64,000 nucleotides of DNA from Tubiluchus corallicola. Taxonomy: Eukaryota; Priapulida; Priapulimorpha; Priapulimorphida; Tubiluchidae. The stretch spans positions 1,054,001 through 1,118,000 of the forward strand of contig JAQGDQ010000019.1 in assembly GCA_030141605.1 (NCBI GenBank), read 5' to 3'. Positions 12,218 to 36,399 of the stretch are shown here, piece by piece. Under the pieces are notes generated by a model. It was not told the origin of the DNA. It made no database searches and saw only the letters and a list, made by a program, of their open reading frames with translations. Position numbers and translations under genes: made by a program. Positions within the stretch are counted from its first letter, which is position 1, and the number at the start of each line of letters is the position of its first letter.

Positions 12218-15200
12218 ATGGCGACTCCCATTCCTAACCAAACTGTTTTGCAGCAAAGACTTGAAAGGACAGGGAATTTTGCACAGTATGGAGCTCAGTT
12301 ACAATCTCCTGTACCTAGCCATCCGGCACAGCACCTGCTACAGCAGCAGCAGATTGATCACAAATCAGATCCGATATTTAGAGTTAAACAAAACGTTAAA
12401 TCCCTGAAGGATGCACTTTCTGTAAGTAGGCGTTTTAATTTCTACATATTCATCCTTCTAGCTCAGTTAGCTCTAAAGCACGTAAGGCCACGAGCCGAGA
12501 AAATGGAAAAAATGTTTTTCTCTGAAGAGAGATTTACGATTACAATCATAGCTCGAAATTGCTGAGTAAAGTGAGCACTGCTTAATTTGTTTTGTTGCAT
12601 AAAAACTGTTAGGCTATTGATACATCAGGTTCACTTAATGATTACAGACGGTTTAGTCTAGTTGTAACGCGTCCGCTTTCCGTCTACCTTAGAATGTTTT
12701 GGCAAAGTAAAAACTTCTAGCGAGATATTGCATATATATGTCAGACGTCACATATCCTAAATTGAGGCCTTATACTAGCTGTAGACCAGAACTCTTGTGG
12801 CCCAGTGCTTATCCAGCCTACTTTTGAATGTATTTATATAGGTGCAGTTGCCACTTAATTTGTCAGACTATTCCAGGTGTTAACGATCCTGCTTGAAAAG
12901 CTGTCAAGATGTACCAATTTATTTACTCTAATCTTATATAACTTCAGATGATGTCCTCTTGTTAAACTTGTAGCATCCTCTGTCCTGAGATGTAGCTTGG
13001 TACTGTAGTAGTGTCATACTTTTGTAGGAGCTTATATTAATTGCTTATCCAAAAGCCGACTTTAAATAAAGATTATTATTATTATTATTATTATTACAGG
13101 TACTTTCTGTTACATTGCATATTGACAAGTTCTCGTACATGTCACTTGTGAAACATTTTGCATATTAGAGTCATTTATCTTTTTAATTTGTTACAACTTT
13201 TTTGCTCTTATTTTAAGCTCATACCTTTACCATGCACTAAGTGATTTAAACTACAAATGTTTTGTAGGCCTGCAATTTAATTGATCAGCTGACTTTTAAT
13301 TGCATGCCTGCACAGTCTTATAATTAGTTTACTACTTTTTATAAGCTTTGAATTCATTGCATACCTGAGTCCAACATCAATGCCTTGTGACCGGGCCCAA
13401 CAGAGTTTGGCTCGTTATCAGGAATTATAGATTCATAGTATCCCTCTAAGGTGAGCCACTGAGCAGAATATTTGTATATCTTACCTCTACCAGTATAGTG
13501 ACTAAAACCACCCCAAGCAAGTACAGAGCCGAGGCGGACACGAGTCTTTAACGGAAGTATTCATGCTATACCAGTTAGCTAGAAACCTGCCAACTAAAAA
13601 TCAGCCTATTGCAAATTGCATGTTTATGTAGGGAATATTACCTGAGACAAGCACAAAAACACAGTTTTGGAAATTTTGTCATATAAGAAGTGGTAGCTGT
13701 ATAGACAAGAAGGATGCTTTTACAATATTATGGTCAATCAAGGAGTATGCTGATTGCTTTGAGCTGTCTGTCATTGCACATATTGACATCCTTTTGAATT
13801 GCACTGTGAAAAATAGCAATAAGGTTGCCATTTAATGCAAGTTGTGCAGCAGCAGTTCATTGCATCACAAGTACAACTGAAAGTTATTTTTTTACATTTC
13901 ATAAACAATGTTACATAAATTTAAGGAACTTATCACCAATACAACATTTGAATTATGTGTGTTATCATCCATTACTGAATTTTGTCATTGAAACACACTG
14001 CAAAGAATGTATTTCTTTTGGATATCTACCTTCACTCAGCGACACTTAACACGGAGTATTGCTGCTACACATGAGTGTCGTAAGGCGAGAACTTACTGCA
14101 ATGTGAAAAAATATTGAAAAGTTTAAATCACCAGTTTGCATTAGTCTGTATGTAATTATTACCCACATGACTGCTTACATAACTGTGTAGTTTAAAGGAC
14201 GGTCTGTATGAAAAATATGCAGCAGTTTAGTATAAAATTATTAGCGGTTTTACGTAAGCTCGATATGAACCATATGAAAGCATGCTCCCAAATATATTTA
14301 ATCGTGGGTGACCACTGAATGTACATGATCTGCATTTGGAGCTGGGGCAGACAATAAAATGTGAAAGACTTTTATGCTGAATCGGTATTTTTGTTACCTG
14401 GGCATCGGGGAAAATTGTTTTTAACATATCACTTAATGTCACTAGTTTTTGAATTTGAAACGATTAGTTAGAATCACTGTACTAGAGCTGATATATTTTT
14501 AATGATAAAGGTGGTGGAGCATTAACGTTACACGATAATGCTGTAGTTTTTATCAAGGAGGGTAACTCACACTATTCATTTTTAAAAAATAATATTCGTA
14601 ATTGCATAAAATAATTCGAAATGAATAGGCTTTTGCCATGAGGCTTTTATCGCCGACTGAAACTAACAAACTACACTTATATAACAAAGATCATTTTTTT
14701 CTCACTTTTACCTTTAATAACTTGCACCAGGCAGGGCAACAGCAGTTACCATTTTTAAAGTTTTTGGTCTGGCCGTCCGCAGTATCGAACTCACGACATC
14801 CCGCAATGGAAAGCAGACGCATTACCTATTACAACATACTGTCATTAAAGATGTTCTTTTTTCAGAATGTGTTGTTACTTGCCAGCAAATTTATCTACTA
14901 CAACTCTGTAATTGATAGTGGCATGTAAGTAGATCAAAATAGCCAGCAATCATAATTAGCAAATGCGTCTTTTTATATAAAATTTATTGTGACTCACCAT
15001 GTTGACTTTTTGCAAGTGTAGTCTTTATAATTAAAAGAAAGTGATCTGCTGACTTTTGAAAAATATGGTTATTGTTCATCATAAAATTGTTATGCAATCT
15101 CTAAAGTTGAAACAAAGAGAGCCTGGTCTTTCTGGCTATCAATCATACCAGACATTTTGTATTATATTTCCAGCCTATGGCAAACCAAATGTAGTAGTGC

Positions 15201-18200
15201 TCAAATTTAGGATACTACAGGGCATACGGTGTATATATTATTCAAAAAATAAATGAAAATGTATGACTAGTTTCACATAACATATAACAACAAAAGTATT
15301 AAATACAAATAAAACACACATTAGCATTTAGGTATAGCGATCAAAATTTCTAACATTGTTGCACGATGTTTAACAATGAAACGTTACTGCATCAATGTAT
15401 GTCAGTATTTATTAATTATTATCATTATGTAGAGAAATATGTTTGAATTTTGCACTAGGCCGGGTAGGCCTACAAAAATTCTAAAAGTTGCTTCAGCAGT
15501 TTCAAGTGCAGAAAATCAAAGAGAGGCGGAGTCCTCAGAGCAATTTCAGGCACTGACCCAAAGTTTAGTGGGGAAATGGGTAAGTCAAAAGTGAAATGAC
15601 AAAATGCAGTGAGGAAACGGCTACAACTTAATAAGAAAATGAAAATATGTGACAGTAATCAGTTGCTTACAGAAATTACCAATGAGTTATTATTACTTAG
15701 AATAGATTTAGAGATTTTTTTAGATTTAGATAACAAACTTTTGTTATTGTTGACAAAAAATGCAACAGAAATGAGCAATTAAACAAATTTAACAAGTGAA
15801 AGACTGTCTTAGGAGTACTCCCAAATTGCTCCAAAATGCCCACAAATACAGTACCGGGTTGCCGGGTTCTGCACTGTACAATATGTCTTGTTAAAATTTA
15901 TAATTTGAGCACTGAGCAGTAAAGGTAGTTTATTGACTATGCACACTCAGAATATAGAACGAAATGAACAGAGTGAGACACTGCCTAAATCATAAATCCA
16001 CACTAACAGAAATTAAATAGACAAAAAGAAAAACAAATAGATGTAAAAAGGATACAAAAAGATGAAGAAAGGGAGAGGAGCAGTACCTGCGAGACAAACT
16101 AAGCATCATGATTTTCCCATACTAGAGATATAAGTTCCTAACATATATTAACGTGTGTTCAGAATTTTTGTTTTTCTCTAGTAGTTTTCCCAGCATGACT
16201 TTCACCTCTGGAATAAACAGATTCAAACTTACACTTTCTATGGTCTTGTGTAATACTTGTATATTGCAATAACAAATGATGCTGCGACGGGGACATCTTC
16301 TGCAGTGGCGCAGCAAGTGCTTGTGGCGTCCGGGGGCAAAAAAACTTCTGGCGCCTTACCCTGTTAAAGTTTTGATCATTTGTTTCGTTGGTGAACCCAG
16401 AAATTGTGCGCGTTTTTTGCGTCCCTGAGCCCGACTTTGCTTTTTCAACTTGATGGGATAAAGATAAACAAATTTTTTCTAAGAATCGCCCTGAATTTGA
16501 TTTGCGGTACTTCACCAGAATAACTCTTTTCTATGCATAAGTTGCTCATAACACTACATTTCTTAAACATTAAGCTCCAGCATTAAAACATGCAAAGATA
16601 TGAAAAATGTAGATCACTACAGGTTTTCACAATAATACCATCGGCATTTAGAGAAACACGACTGTTTTTCCCAAAATTATCATTCTGCTAAGCCACACGA
16701 CATCCTGCATTTAAGTAACAACGTTAGCCTTTTTTCTAGGCTGTATGTAGTAACTAAGTTTACAATGATCTCTGACTAGGCAGTTTTGTTGTAGTTTGAA
16801 AACTTCTGTTAACTGTTTTGTTAATGTCGGATTAGTAATTAATAATTTAATAGTCATTGAACTCCAGAAGAATTTTGTGCCTTCTCACCCTTGCACCCTG
16901 GGGCGATTGCTATGCTTCTGATCTTCTGCTGTGTAAAATCCATGCACAGACAGTGAAGTGTTTCAACTAAGGTAAGTTGCTCTTTTTGTTGATTCTGATG
17001 TGCACATTGCTCCTCGAGGATAAGTGACAAACAAGTCTAGGTCCCTCAAGTATCTGCCCACAGAAGTTATTCTAAATTTGTCACAATTTATACAGAACGT
17101 TTTCTGATGGGTCTGATTGATTGAGCTTCCTCAAAAAATTTCTCTGTCAAGTTTAATTTCAGCCTTTTATGTTGCTATCCTGGTTGCAACTTGAACGTCG
17201 ATGCAGATTTGCTGCAGAACTCCTAGCATTTCCTTGATAGACTGCAGCTACATAGCGCAAGAAAAATTGTTTGTACGCCATATAGCACAACCATGAAAAA
17301 TTGCACTGGGCACAGCACTTTGCCACAGTTCAGGCTTATTTCACTGCATGGGGAAAAAACTACTATGTGCTTGCCTCTGTCTTTTTCACCTCCCTGCCCC
17401 AGAGGTTTAAACTAGGCTGTCTTATCTACTAGACAGCTTGGTGCATACTATGTGAATAAGACTCTTCATGAAAACTTTTTAGCATAATATTATATAAGAT
17501 AAAAAATGAAAGAGCCAATGAATCATTCACTTGTCTATTTCCACTGGCTTATGTTTTTGTGTATAAAGTGAACGTTTTTGATTAGCCAAATTAATATGAA
17601 ATGAAGCGAAAGGTTTTTTTCAAGGATACCATAAGCAAACTTCCATTGTGAACTACATAATTGTGTATGGATATTATGCACTAAACTAATGGGAAATTAT
17701 TATAAATTCCTACTAAATCCTGCAAGAAGAATTTTGCGCATTAACCCACTGCAACTCATACCACACAACCCATGCTCCACAACCCACAGCAAACCACTCC
17801 ACCCACACTATGCAACCCACAGCCACAGCAACAGCATCACACAACAACAACCAACAGCAACAATAACAACAGACAACTACAGTCAACTTTAGGCTTAAAT
17901 TAAAATCAGTGCTGTCGGTAATGCATGAGGATTCCACTTAGTGTCTTGTTTAATTTTTAACAATATTATGATGATTATGATTTTAAGCTAGCAAAGATCT
18001 CTGAATTCCTAATTAATACAGGTCTTTGTGTAAATATGTTAGAACAGTGAGTGATGACAATGCCCTGAATCGCATACTCGAGGCATTTTATAAGATGTTA
18101 CAAAATATGTTAATGTGTTACTGAAATTAGCATGTTCTACAATGCTTGTTCATTCCATATCGAGGAAATGCTATCCACATCAACTGACGCTGATTTTGAT

Positions 18201-19413
18201 GTTATACCTGGCTGAGATTTTGAGATCTAATTCACTCGTAGAGTTTGGGGTATGGCTAGGTCACTTAAATTTCCTAGAGATTTTCTAGCTCTTTTGCATG
18301 TCCTAGGCACTAATCCTACTCCTATCCCAGTAAACACAACTCTTACTTTTCAGTATTGTCACAATAAGTGTCATTGGCATACATTCCATTTAAAAGTTGT
18401 GTGCAAAAACTTTAATCAATTACTTTTAAAAATGACTGTGTAAAACAAATTTATTTTCTAGTAAACCACAGGAACTCTCACAACAAAGATTTGACAAAGC
18501 ACTTGAAGAATTCTATGCTGTATGTGATCAAATAGAATCAAACTTGGTAAGTTGCTTTTAGTGTTTGTCATTAGCAATAATCAACTTATTTTATTATCTT
18601 ATATAAAATAATGCTTAGGCTGCTTTTGTAAATGAGCTTAACCTGTTAAACTTCTCTTTATTTTCCTGCTTCTTTTTGTTGTTTAATTTTAACCATTTCT
18701 TGATGGTTAAATATTTCTACCGAATTCAGATTCAACTCTGAATCAAACTTGGTAAGTTGCTTTTAGTGTTTGTTATTAGCAATAATCAACTTATTTTATT
18801 ATCTTATATAAAATAATGCTTAGGCTGCTTTTGTAAATGAGCTTAACCTGTTAAGCTTCTCTTTATTTTCCTGCTTCTTTTTGTTGTTTAATTTTAACCA
18901 TTTCTTGATGGTTAAATATTTCTACCGAATTCAGATTCAACTCTGAATTTTATAGTTTACTATAATATGAGTTCTCTTTGCAAATACATAGATTAATATC
19001 CAAGTTACCAAATGAGAGCCTTTGGACAATAGATTTTACTAAGTTCTGATTGGATCACTGATGTCGCTGAGCAGTTGTTAACAATGAATTTTAGAGTTTA
19101 CTGGTATATGTTGCACACGTCAACATGTTATGTGGTTCAGTCAGTAAACTGAAAAAAGTCTGTACAAGCATAAACAGTTTTCCTTTTACAAGATAATGTA
19201 TTTTATTTTCAGCGTTTAGCAGCTGAATGTCAAAATCAAGTGATAGACAGTAATCGACATACATCACTTTTGGCAACCGCGGCAAAGACTGATCAGACTA
19301 GTCAGTATGTACAGTATCTGTCAACTGTCAGATCTCAGATCCATTATGCTAAAGAAGTGCATGATGTACTTCTTGAATGTGTGACACGAAGTAACACGAA
19401 AACTGAATCGTGA
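12218..19413 (+). CDS. MED29: Mediator complex subunit 29 (Intersex homologue), 4 exons
   Basis: MED29 is a tail-module subunit of Mediator, which links activators to RNA polymerase II in the nucleus. Exons are 12218-12421, 14866-14924, 18462-18546 and 19213-19413; phases 0, 2 and 0 match at the joins. The product is 182 residues; vertebrate MED29 is about 200. The N-terminus is Gln-rich (HLLQQQQIDH). DPIFRVKQNVKSLKDALS follows, then the short exon 2 (NVLLLASKFIYYNSVIDSG). Exon 3 has the family signature QRFDKALEEFYAVCDQIE. Exon 4 runs from RLAAECQNQ to SQIHYAKEVHDVLLECV. The ATG follows a stretch resembling a 3' splice site (ATTTTTATTTTAG), so a 5'UTR intron is possible. A likely poly(A) signal is AATAAA at 19715-19720. 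The exon 3 donor is duplicated downstream. Identity is firm; exon 2 rests on phase and weak similarity. Confidence 0.9.
12643..13096 (+). mobile_element. tRNA-derived SINE, copy 1
   Basis: The head reads CAGACGGTTTAGTCTAG then GCGTCCGCTTTCCGTC, close to the tRNA-like head of the copy at 46651. The 3' end, TTATCCAAAAGCCGACTTTA followed by AAATAAAG and (ATT)n, matches that copy as well. The middle (about 12760-13020) is not shared with it and may be a second insertion. It lies in MED29 intron 1. Confidence 0.65.
14701..14830 (-). mobile_element. tRNA-derived SINE, partial copy 2
   Basis: On the minus strand it reads AATGCGTCTGCTTTCC, then GTGAGTTCGATACTGCGG, an RNA polymerase III B-box. A body with CTGCTGTTGCCCTGCCTGG follows. 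The same order occurs at 46,680-46,790. The 3' tail is missing. It ends about 35 bp before MED29 exon 2. Confidence 0.6.
16303..16920. mobile_element. hAT-type MITE with perfect 8-bp target duplication
   Basis: The ends CAGTGGCGCAGCAA and, inverted, CAGAAGCATAGCAA form decayed terminal repeats of hAT type. ATCTTCTG flanks it exactly on both sides (16295-16302 and 16921-16928), the 8-bp duplication expected of hAT elements. It is 618 bp and has no complete transposase. It sits in MED29 intron 2. Confidence 0.75.
17745..17880. repeat. Low-complexity CA/ACC-rich tract
   Basis: About 135 bp dominated by ACCCACA, CAACAG and CAACAA units with almost no G on the plus strand. It lies in MED29 intron 2. 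The rest of that intron outside the hAT element shows nothing I recognise. Confidence 0.7.
18535..18949 (+). repeat. 205-bp tandem duplication spanning the MED29 exon 3 donor
   Basis: Two nearly identical copies (about 18535-18739 and 18740-18949) lie head to tail. Each begins GAATCAAACTTGGTAAGTTG, the last 12 bases of exon 3 plus its splice donor, and runs into intron 3. The copies differ at only a few positions, so the event is recent. The second copy carries an intact spare donor at 18752. Confidence 0.95.
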
Positions 19414-21470
19414 TGCTTGTTGTAAAATTTGTGTTGTGATGCATTTTTCGTACTTTTTGTCTTGCATGGAATTGATCTAACAGCGAACAAGAGCGGGACA
19501 GTGTTTGGTTATTTTGCAAATGGATTTGTGAAATTGAAGATGCTGTACTTAGTTGTCTATATGATTATTAATGAATTATTCTTTTATCGAGTATGCAGGT
19601 TTTTGTGCTTTCTCAGTTTACTTAAAGTGTGTTTTCCACCAGTTATTGCGAATTTAATAGTTAAAAGATGTAAAACGTAAACTGGATTCCTTATTAGTTA
19701 TCTAAGGGTTGAAAAATAAACATTTGCTTTATTAGTACAAATACATTATTACTTTTATTCACTAAATTTATGAAATTGTATATAGGTAGATCTGCAAAAA
19801 TGTATATTGTTGAGAGAGAAACGAATAAAATGCGTATTCGTGGAATTTTACAGCATTACATATGCTGTTGTCATTCAGCCATGAGCCTGCAATGGTGAAA
19901 GTTTGGAAACTTTCTCAGTTGTTGACAAATAAAATGGTTAAAATGAAAAGTTGTTTGAAGTATTAGTCTGCAACAGTGCATCATTTTATTACACATTTTT
20001 TATTTAGTGACATTATATTTCATCACTTAACTATCTGCTGATCATTTGATTTTGGCAAATATGTTGTGTAATACCAGTGATTCAAATCATGTAGAGATAC
20101 ACTGGTCAGTGGCCACACAAACGTGTACTAGCATTTTTTACGTGATTGTTTGAGTGACAGTCACCATGTTTGAAAGCAGTTAGCAATTTTAACAATTTTA
20201 ACTCTTTTTTTAATTTAACAGATTCGACTTATTTACTTCTGAATATAATATTGTTTTTGTAAATGCTATGTTACTGGAAAACCTCATTTGAGGTGTAATT
20301 AGATCTGTAATTATGTGAATATCATAATTAATGAACAAATATTAAATGAATTAAAGCTGCATGTTAAAATGTTGAGATTTGCTTGAAGATAAATGAGTTT
20401 TGTAAAACTAATATGTGCAAATTAGTGAGTTTTGAAGTAAAACATTACCTGCTGAACATGCATTTTGAAAAGACTTGGAATACACAAAGGCCTATGCTGT
20501 GATTCAATCTAACTGTATGATAGTAATCTTCACCAAATATGAAGTTGTCATTTTCTTAGTCATTTCAGTTGCATTGGTGATAGTGACATACATGTACATG
20601 TCAAGCAAATTCTTGTCAGTTTACTATAATCTCGTTGAAGATTATTATTTTTTGACATACATTTAAAAAAATGAAAAGGGATAAAAATTGCCATTATCTT
20701 CCTGTCTTCTACCATTTTACAAAAATTATAAATCCCTTTTGTAGAGATCAGGACCATTTCAGGCAGACTAAGTATGGTTTGTATTTCTGAAAATTACACT
20801 CTGTGTAGAGGTATAATAAACATACCACTCTTTCATGAGGCCAGGCACTGGGTTTCGTAGGTGAGTTCCACAATGGAAATTTCGTGCGAAATTTGTAGAA
20901 AAGGCTTTCTCGAGAATTTACTTTCCAGAGAAATATAAGCATACCCTCGTGCTAAGACAAAGAAAAACCAAGTTCGAGTGGTGAAGTTCAGCTTCCTTTT
21001 TTAAATGATTTTTTGCTGCAAATTGTTAATATGTTTCTCTTGTTCTAGCCACCTTCAAATGTTGGAGTACAAATTAATGCATCCTGAAGTTTGTAGAACT
21101 GTCTCCAGTATCTTGAAACATGAGATGGTTATCTTTTGTCATCCTAGGTGTTAGTACAGTTACAGTGTATTTGTAGCTTCTTACACAATGCAGCTTTTGT
21201 ATAACTTCAATTAGAAAGCTACCCCTGTTGCTAACAAGAAAACTAGACAGATGTAACAGGATATCTACTGGCCAGAATATTGTCTAAAGCTTCTCTAGTC
21301 TGACAACAAGTGTGAAAACATGTAAACGAACTTACATTTAGTTTCAATGTTCATCAATTCGTGGGCATGGAAGATAAACTTCGTGCAAATTTTTTGCCTG
21401 ATTGGGTATTTTTTGTGCACTAAATGAAATTGAATGCTCAGTAATTATGTTAATAATTTTGCCTGACGTG

Positions 21471-21583
21471 TAGAAAGTGTTGGCCAAATTAAACAGGAGG
21501 TTCAGTAAAACTCTATTGTTTTGGTTGTAGAAAGTGTGGCCAAATTAAACAGTAGGTTCAGTAAAACTCTATTGTTTTGGTTG
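21471..21583. repeat. 57-bp tandem duplication
   Basis: TAGAAAGTGT(T)GGCCAAATT through TTGTTTTGGTTG occurs twice in a row (21471-21527 and 21528-21583). The copies differ by a missing T and one substitution. It ends about 45 bp from the tRNA-Thr gene. Confidence 0.95.
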
Positions 21584-21627
21584 TTGCATGAAACGTAGAA
21601 ACTAACCCTTGTGAAAAGTAAAAGTCT

Positions 21628-21700
21628 AGCCCCCAGTGAGGATTGAACTCACGACCCCTGGTTTACAAGACCAGTGCTCTAGCCACTGAGCTATGGAGGC
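21628..21700 (-). tRNA. tRNA-Thr (anticodon TGT)
   Basis: The minus strand folds into a full 73-nt cloverleaf. The acceptor stem pairs GCCTCCA with TGGGGGC (one G-U). The D arm is GCTCAGTGGCTAGAGC. The anticodon stem CTGGT/ACCAG encloses CTTGTAA, giving anticodon TGT, which reads ACA codons. The T arm is GTGAGTTCAATCCTCAC. Internal A and B boxes are intact and there is no intron. No CCA is encoded, as usual in eukaryotes. It stands alone between MED29 and ACSS1. Confidence 0.95.
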
Positions 21701-22027
21701 TTCTCTGAAATAAATTTGTAAAAACACATGAAGAAATTCTAGTATTCTAGAATAAATTTCTTTTATGGTTTCTATATTAAAAGTAATAAAAGCTTTTCTT
21801 ACAAACATTTCTGTGCTTTGTAATATATATAAATATACTGCGAACACTAAAAAAAACCGGATAATGTTTTACGCCTTTGTTTTTTTACTGTTATGAACTT
21901 CAGAATTGTGCTCAAAGAGGGCACTGCGTAATGTTTACTACCATTTGTGCACCAATAGTTATCCCGTGGTTTTTTTTTATTATCCATGCTATTTAGTTGA
22001 GTATCTTAGAACTAAGAAAGTTGTAAG

Positions 22028-33734
<11,707 letters not shown>

Positions 33735-35828
33735 AATAATATTGTTAATTTGCTCAAGATTTTATGGATGATTATCTTTGATTGATAGTCTGTGGTGCAG
33801 GATTTCAGAACCAAGATACATAGATTTTACTTTTGTGGTAAGTGAATAAAGCAAGCAATACAAACTTTTGTTCTCTGAGCCAAAATAAAAATTGTTTCGT
33901 GGTTGTCATTTATTAGCTAATTTTGTCATCCAATGCCAGTTGTAAATGTGTCATAAGTAGCCAAATTTTGTCAGCTGATTTTTTTCTGCTTAGTGTTTGG
34001 AATGTAAATAGACTCTTCTATAGAGAATATGAAGCAATTGTTCTGGGTCCGTAGGTGAAGTTATGAGGGTGTTACGGCCATGTCAACAAAAATTTGAGCC
34101 AATTTGAAAATATTGCAAAAAAAATTTGCTGCACTTTGTTTTTTATTCTTGTTGCACCCTAAGTGCATTGGTCTCCTAGTGCTAGTATAATCAACCGGGA
34201 TAATCTTTACGGTGCATAAATATGGTCGAAAAGCAAAAGGCAGGTAATTTTTTCAACTCTAATTAAATTATGAATATTTATTTTGCTTTTTGGTATCAAT
34301 GTCAAATTTCTGGGGTAAGTGAAAAAGACCAGAAGCATTTGGTATCTAGACAATTTTCCTCATAGTTTCTGTACTTGGATAAATATAGTTTAGTTTATCA
34401 GAAAGTAAAGGAAATGGGCTGTTATGTGCCCCCAAAGCTGCTTAATTGTTGGCAGCTTTTAGGCATTCTGTCACCATTACAGTTACCATCGAAGGATACA
34501 GGTTAAGGATAGAGGCTGTCCATTGTAATATAATTTTGTTTTGAAAATACTAATTACCAGAATTACACGTCTATTCAGGAACTCTCTGTGGGTTTGGAGA
34601 CATACTTTCATTATGTCAAAAAATGATACTGGCCTTATCCCAAGAAAGATTTATCGGTGCCTTGAATTTTTCACATTACTGTCAAAACTGTACTGTCTCT
34701 CATACATAAATTATGTGTTTATATACTTATTGTGTTGTATGTAGCACTGCTCAGTGCATTCTAAAAGACAAAAGTGTAATTATTATCTGTTAGTTTTTAG
34801 TTGAAGATAATTTATTATTAGAGGAATAAAGGAAGCAAATATTTTAAAGTGACTTTAACTATAGCATTTGCATGTTACATAATACGTAATATATAGGCCC
34901 AAGTGATTTGATAAATAGAATATGTGAAGATTATTTCCAAAGGAGGATTGCTCCAAAGAATAAAATTATGTTATAGCCTTGAATTGACTAATTAAAGATG
35001 CGGGGACTAAACCAATAATAGTAAAGTTCAAAGGATTAAATTTATTCTTGTAACTATAAGTTTATATTTCTTATATAGTTACTATTTAAAATTGTTGTTA
35101 ACTTCCGATTTCCGTCCAGACATTGGTGGATAAGCTGCAAAATTAGCATCAATGTCGATTTTTTTTACAACTTTGATCAAGTATAAGAATTAATGTTGTT
35201 GGTAGTCTGAAATATTAATTTTACAGGTTTGCTTCTATTGAGAACTTGCAAATATCTATGTTTTACATTTGTGATTTTTGTAAATTAGTGTTTAACAATT
35301 TATAGATTTATGACGTAATTTGTTGGTATATTTAGCATATTTTTATAAAAATATTGGAGCACTAGATAGTTATAAGTGAGTATTATAAAATTTCTATAAA
35401 AGTATAAATATATACATTATATGAAATAAATATGATCAACTGTAGATATAGATTGTTTTATAAGTCACATAATTATATAGTTATTAAACATTTACTGTAG
35501 CTAACATTATGACTTTTAATATCTTGTATTTTTTGTGCATTTTTGTATTCGTCTCCAATACTCTCCATATACAGTATCTTTGAGAGGTCTACATAAACTG
35601 GACATTTTGATCACTTTTTACATTTTTGTTACAAATTGTTTTACATATTTTATTTAAAAAATGGGGACTTATTTGTTGATTAAATTATGGAAATGATTGT
35701 TGGTTCTGTTTGGTTTGTAGTGTCACTATAAATTTTGCTTTGTGAAAATAACTAAATACAATATTGGGTCTTTTAAAAAGGATGAAATTCTGTGAGATTG
35801 CATGGTAAGGTCTATAATGACTAATTAT

Positions 35829-35883
35829 GGTAGTGTCAAGGACTACTATACAACTATAGTGTATAGTAGTCCTTGGGTAGTGT
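35829..35883. mobile_element. 39-bp palindromic insertion with 8-bp target duplication (copy A)
   Basis: The left arm CAAGGACTACTATAC (35837-35851) is exactly complementary to the right arm (35861-35875), around a 9-nt loop. GGTAGTGT abuts the palindrome on both sides (35829-35836 and 35876-35883). An 8-bp direct repeat immediately outside a perfect palindrome is what a transposon insertion leaves. The ends CAAGG fit the loose hAT terminal consensus (YARNG). No internal sequence is left beyond the arms and loop. Confidence 0.75.
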
Positions 35884-36399
35884 GTAATTAATTTTGTTTG
35901 CTATAATAAATTTCTGATGGTTATTGCATAGCAGTTTATTTTGTATGTTTTTAGCTTTCTTTTTATATTCATCCCTTTTGATTCTGTACATCAGATAACC
36001 ATAGAGTGATTACATCAAATTGTTGGTTGTGTCAAATTAACTGTTCCCTGATTGCTGTTTGAAATTCTGGTAACGAATTACAGAAACAGCAAGTAATTTT
36101 GTGTGTGAAATTTATTTGATTCTTTTTGTACTGCCACAATGTCTAAAAGGTTAATGGTCATACATTTTGGTATTTAAAATTTTATATAACTCAAGCTACC
36201 TTATTTGCAAAAATTGTGTTACGCAACTAGAGAAGAGTGGTGTTTTTTCAGAGCTATACTTCATATGGTCAGCAGTTCATTGAAGTGACATCCTGCTCTT
36301 ACTCATTGTGTCATAACAGCTGCTCTTAAACTTGCTGCAGTCACGTTATATGAAATTTTTTGGTCTATGCGGGATCCGAAATTCTTCGGCATTTCCTAA

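Larger units (their letters stand above)
19721..22027. other. Intergenic stretch between MED29 and ACSS1
   Basis: It holds the tRNA-Thr gene (21628-21700) and a 57-bp tandem duplication (21471-21583). The remainder is AT-rich without recognisable genes or repeats. Confidence 0.5.

Noticed and set aside
16159-16515. 118-codon minus-strand ORF
   Set aside because: It straddles the left end and target duplication of the hAT MITE, so it cannot be a conserved gene; no domain seen.
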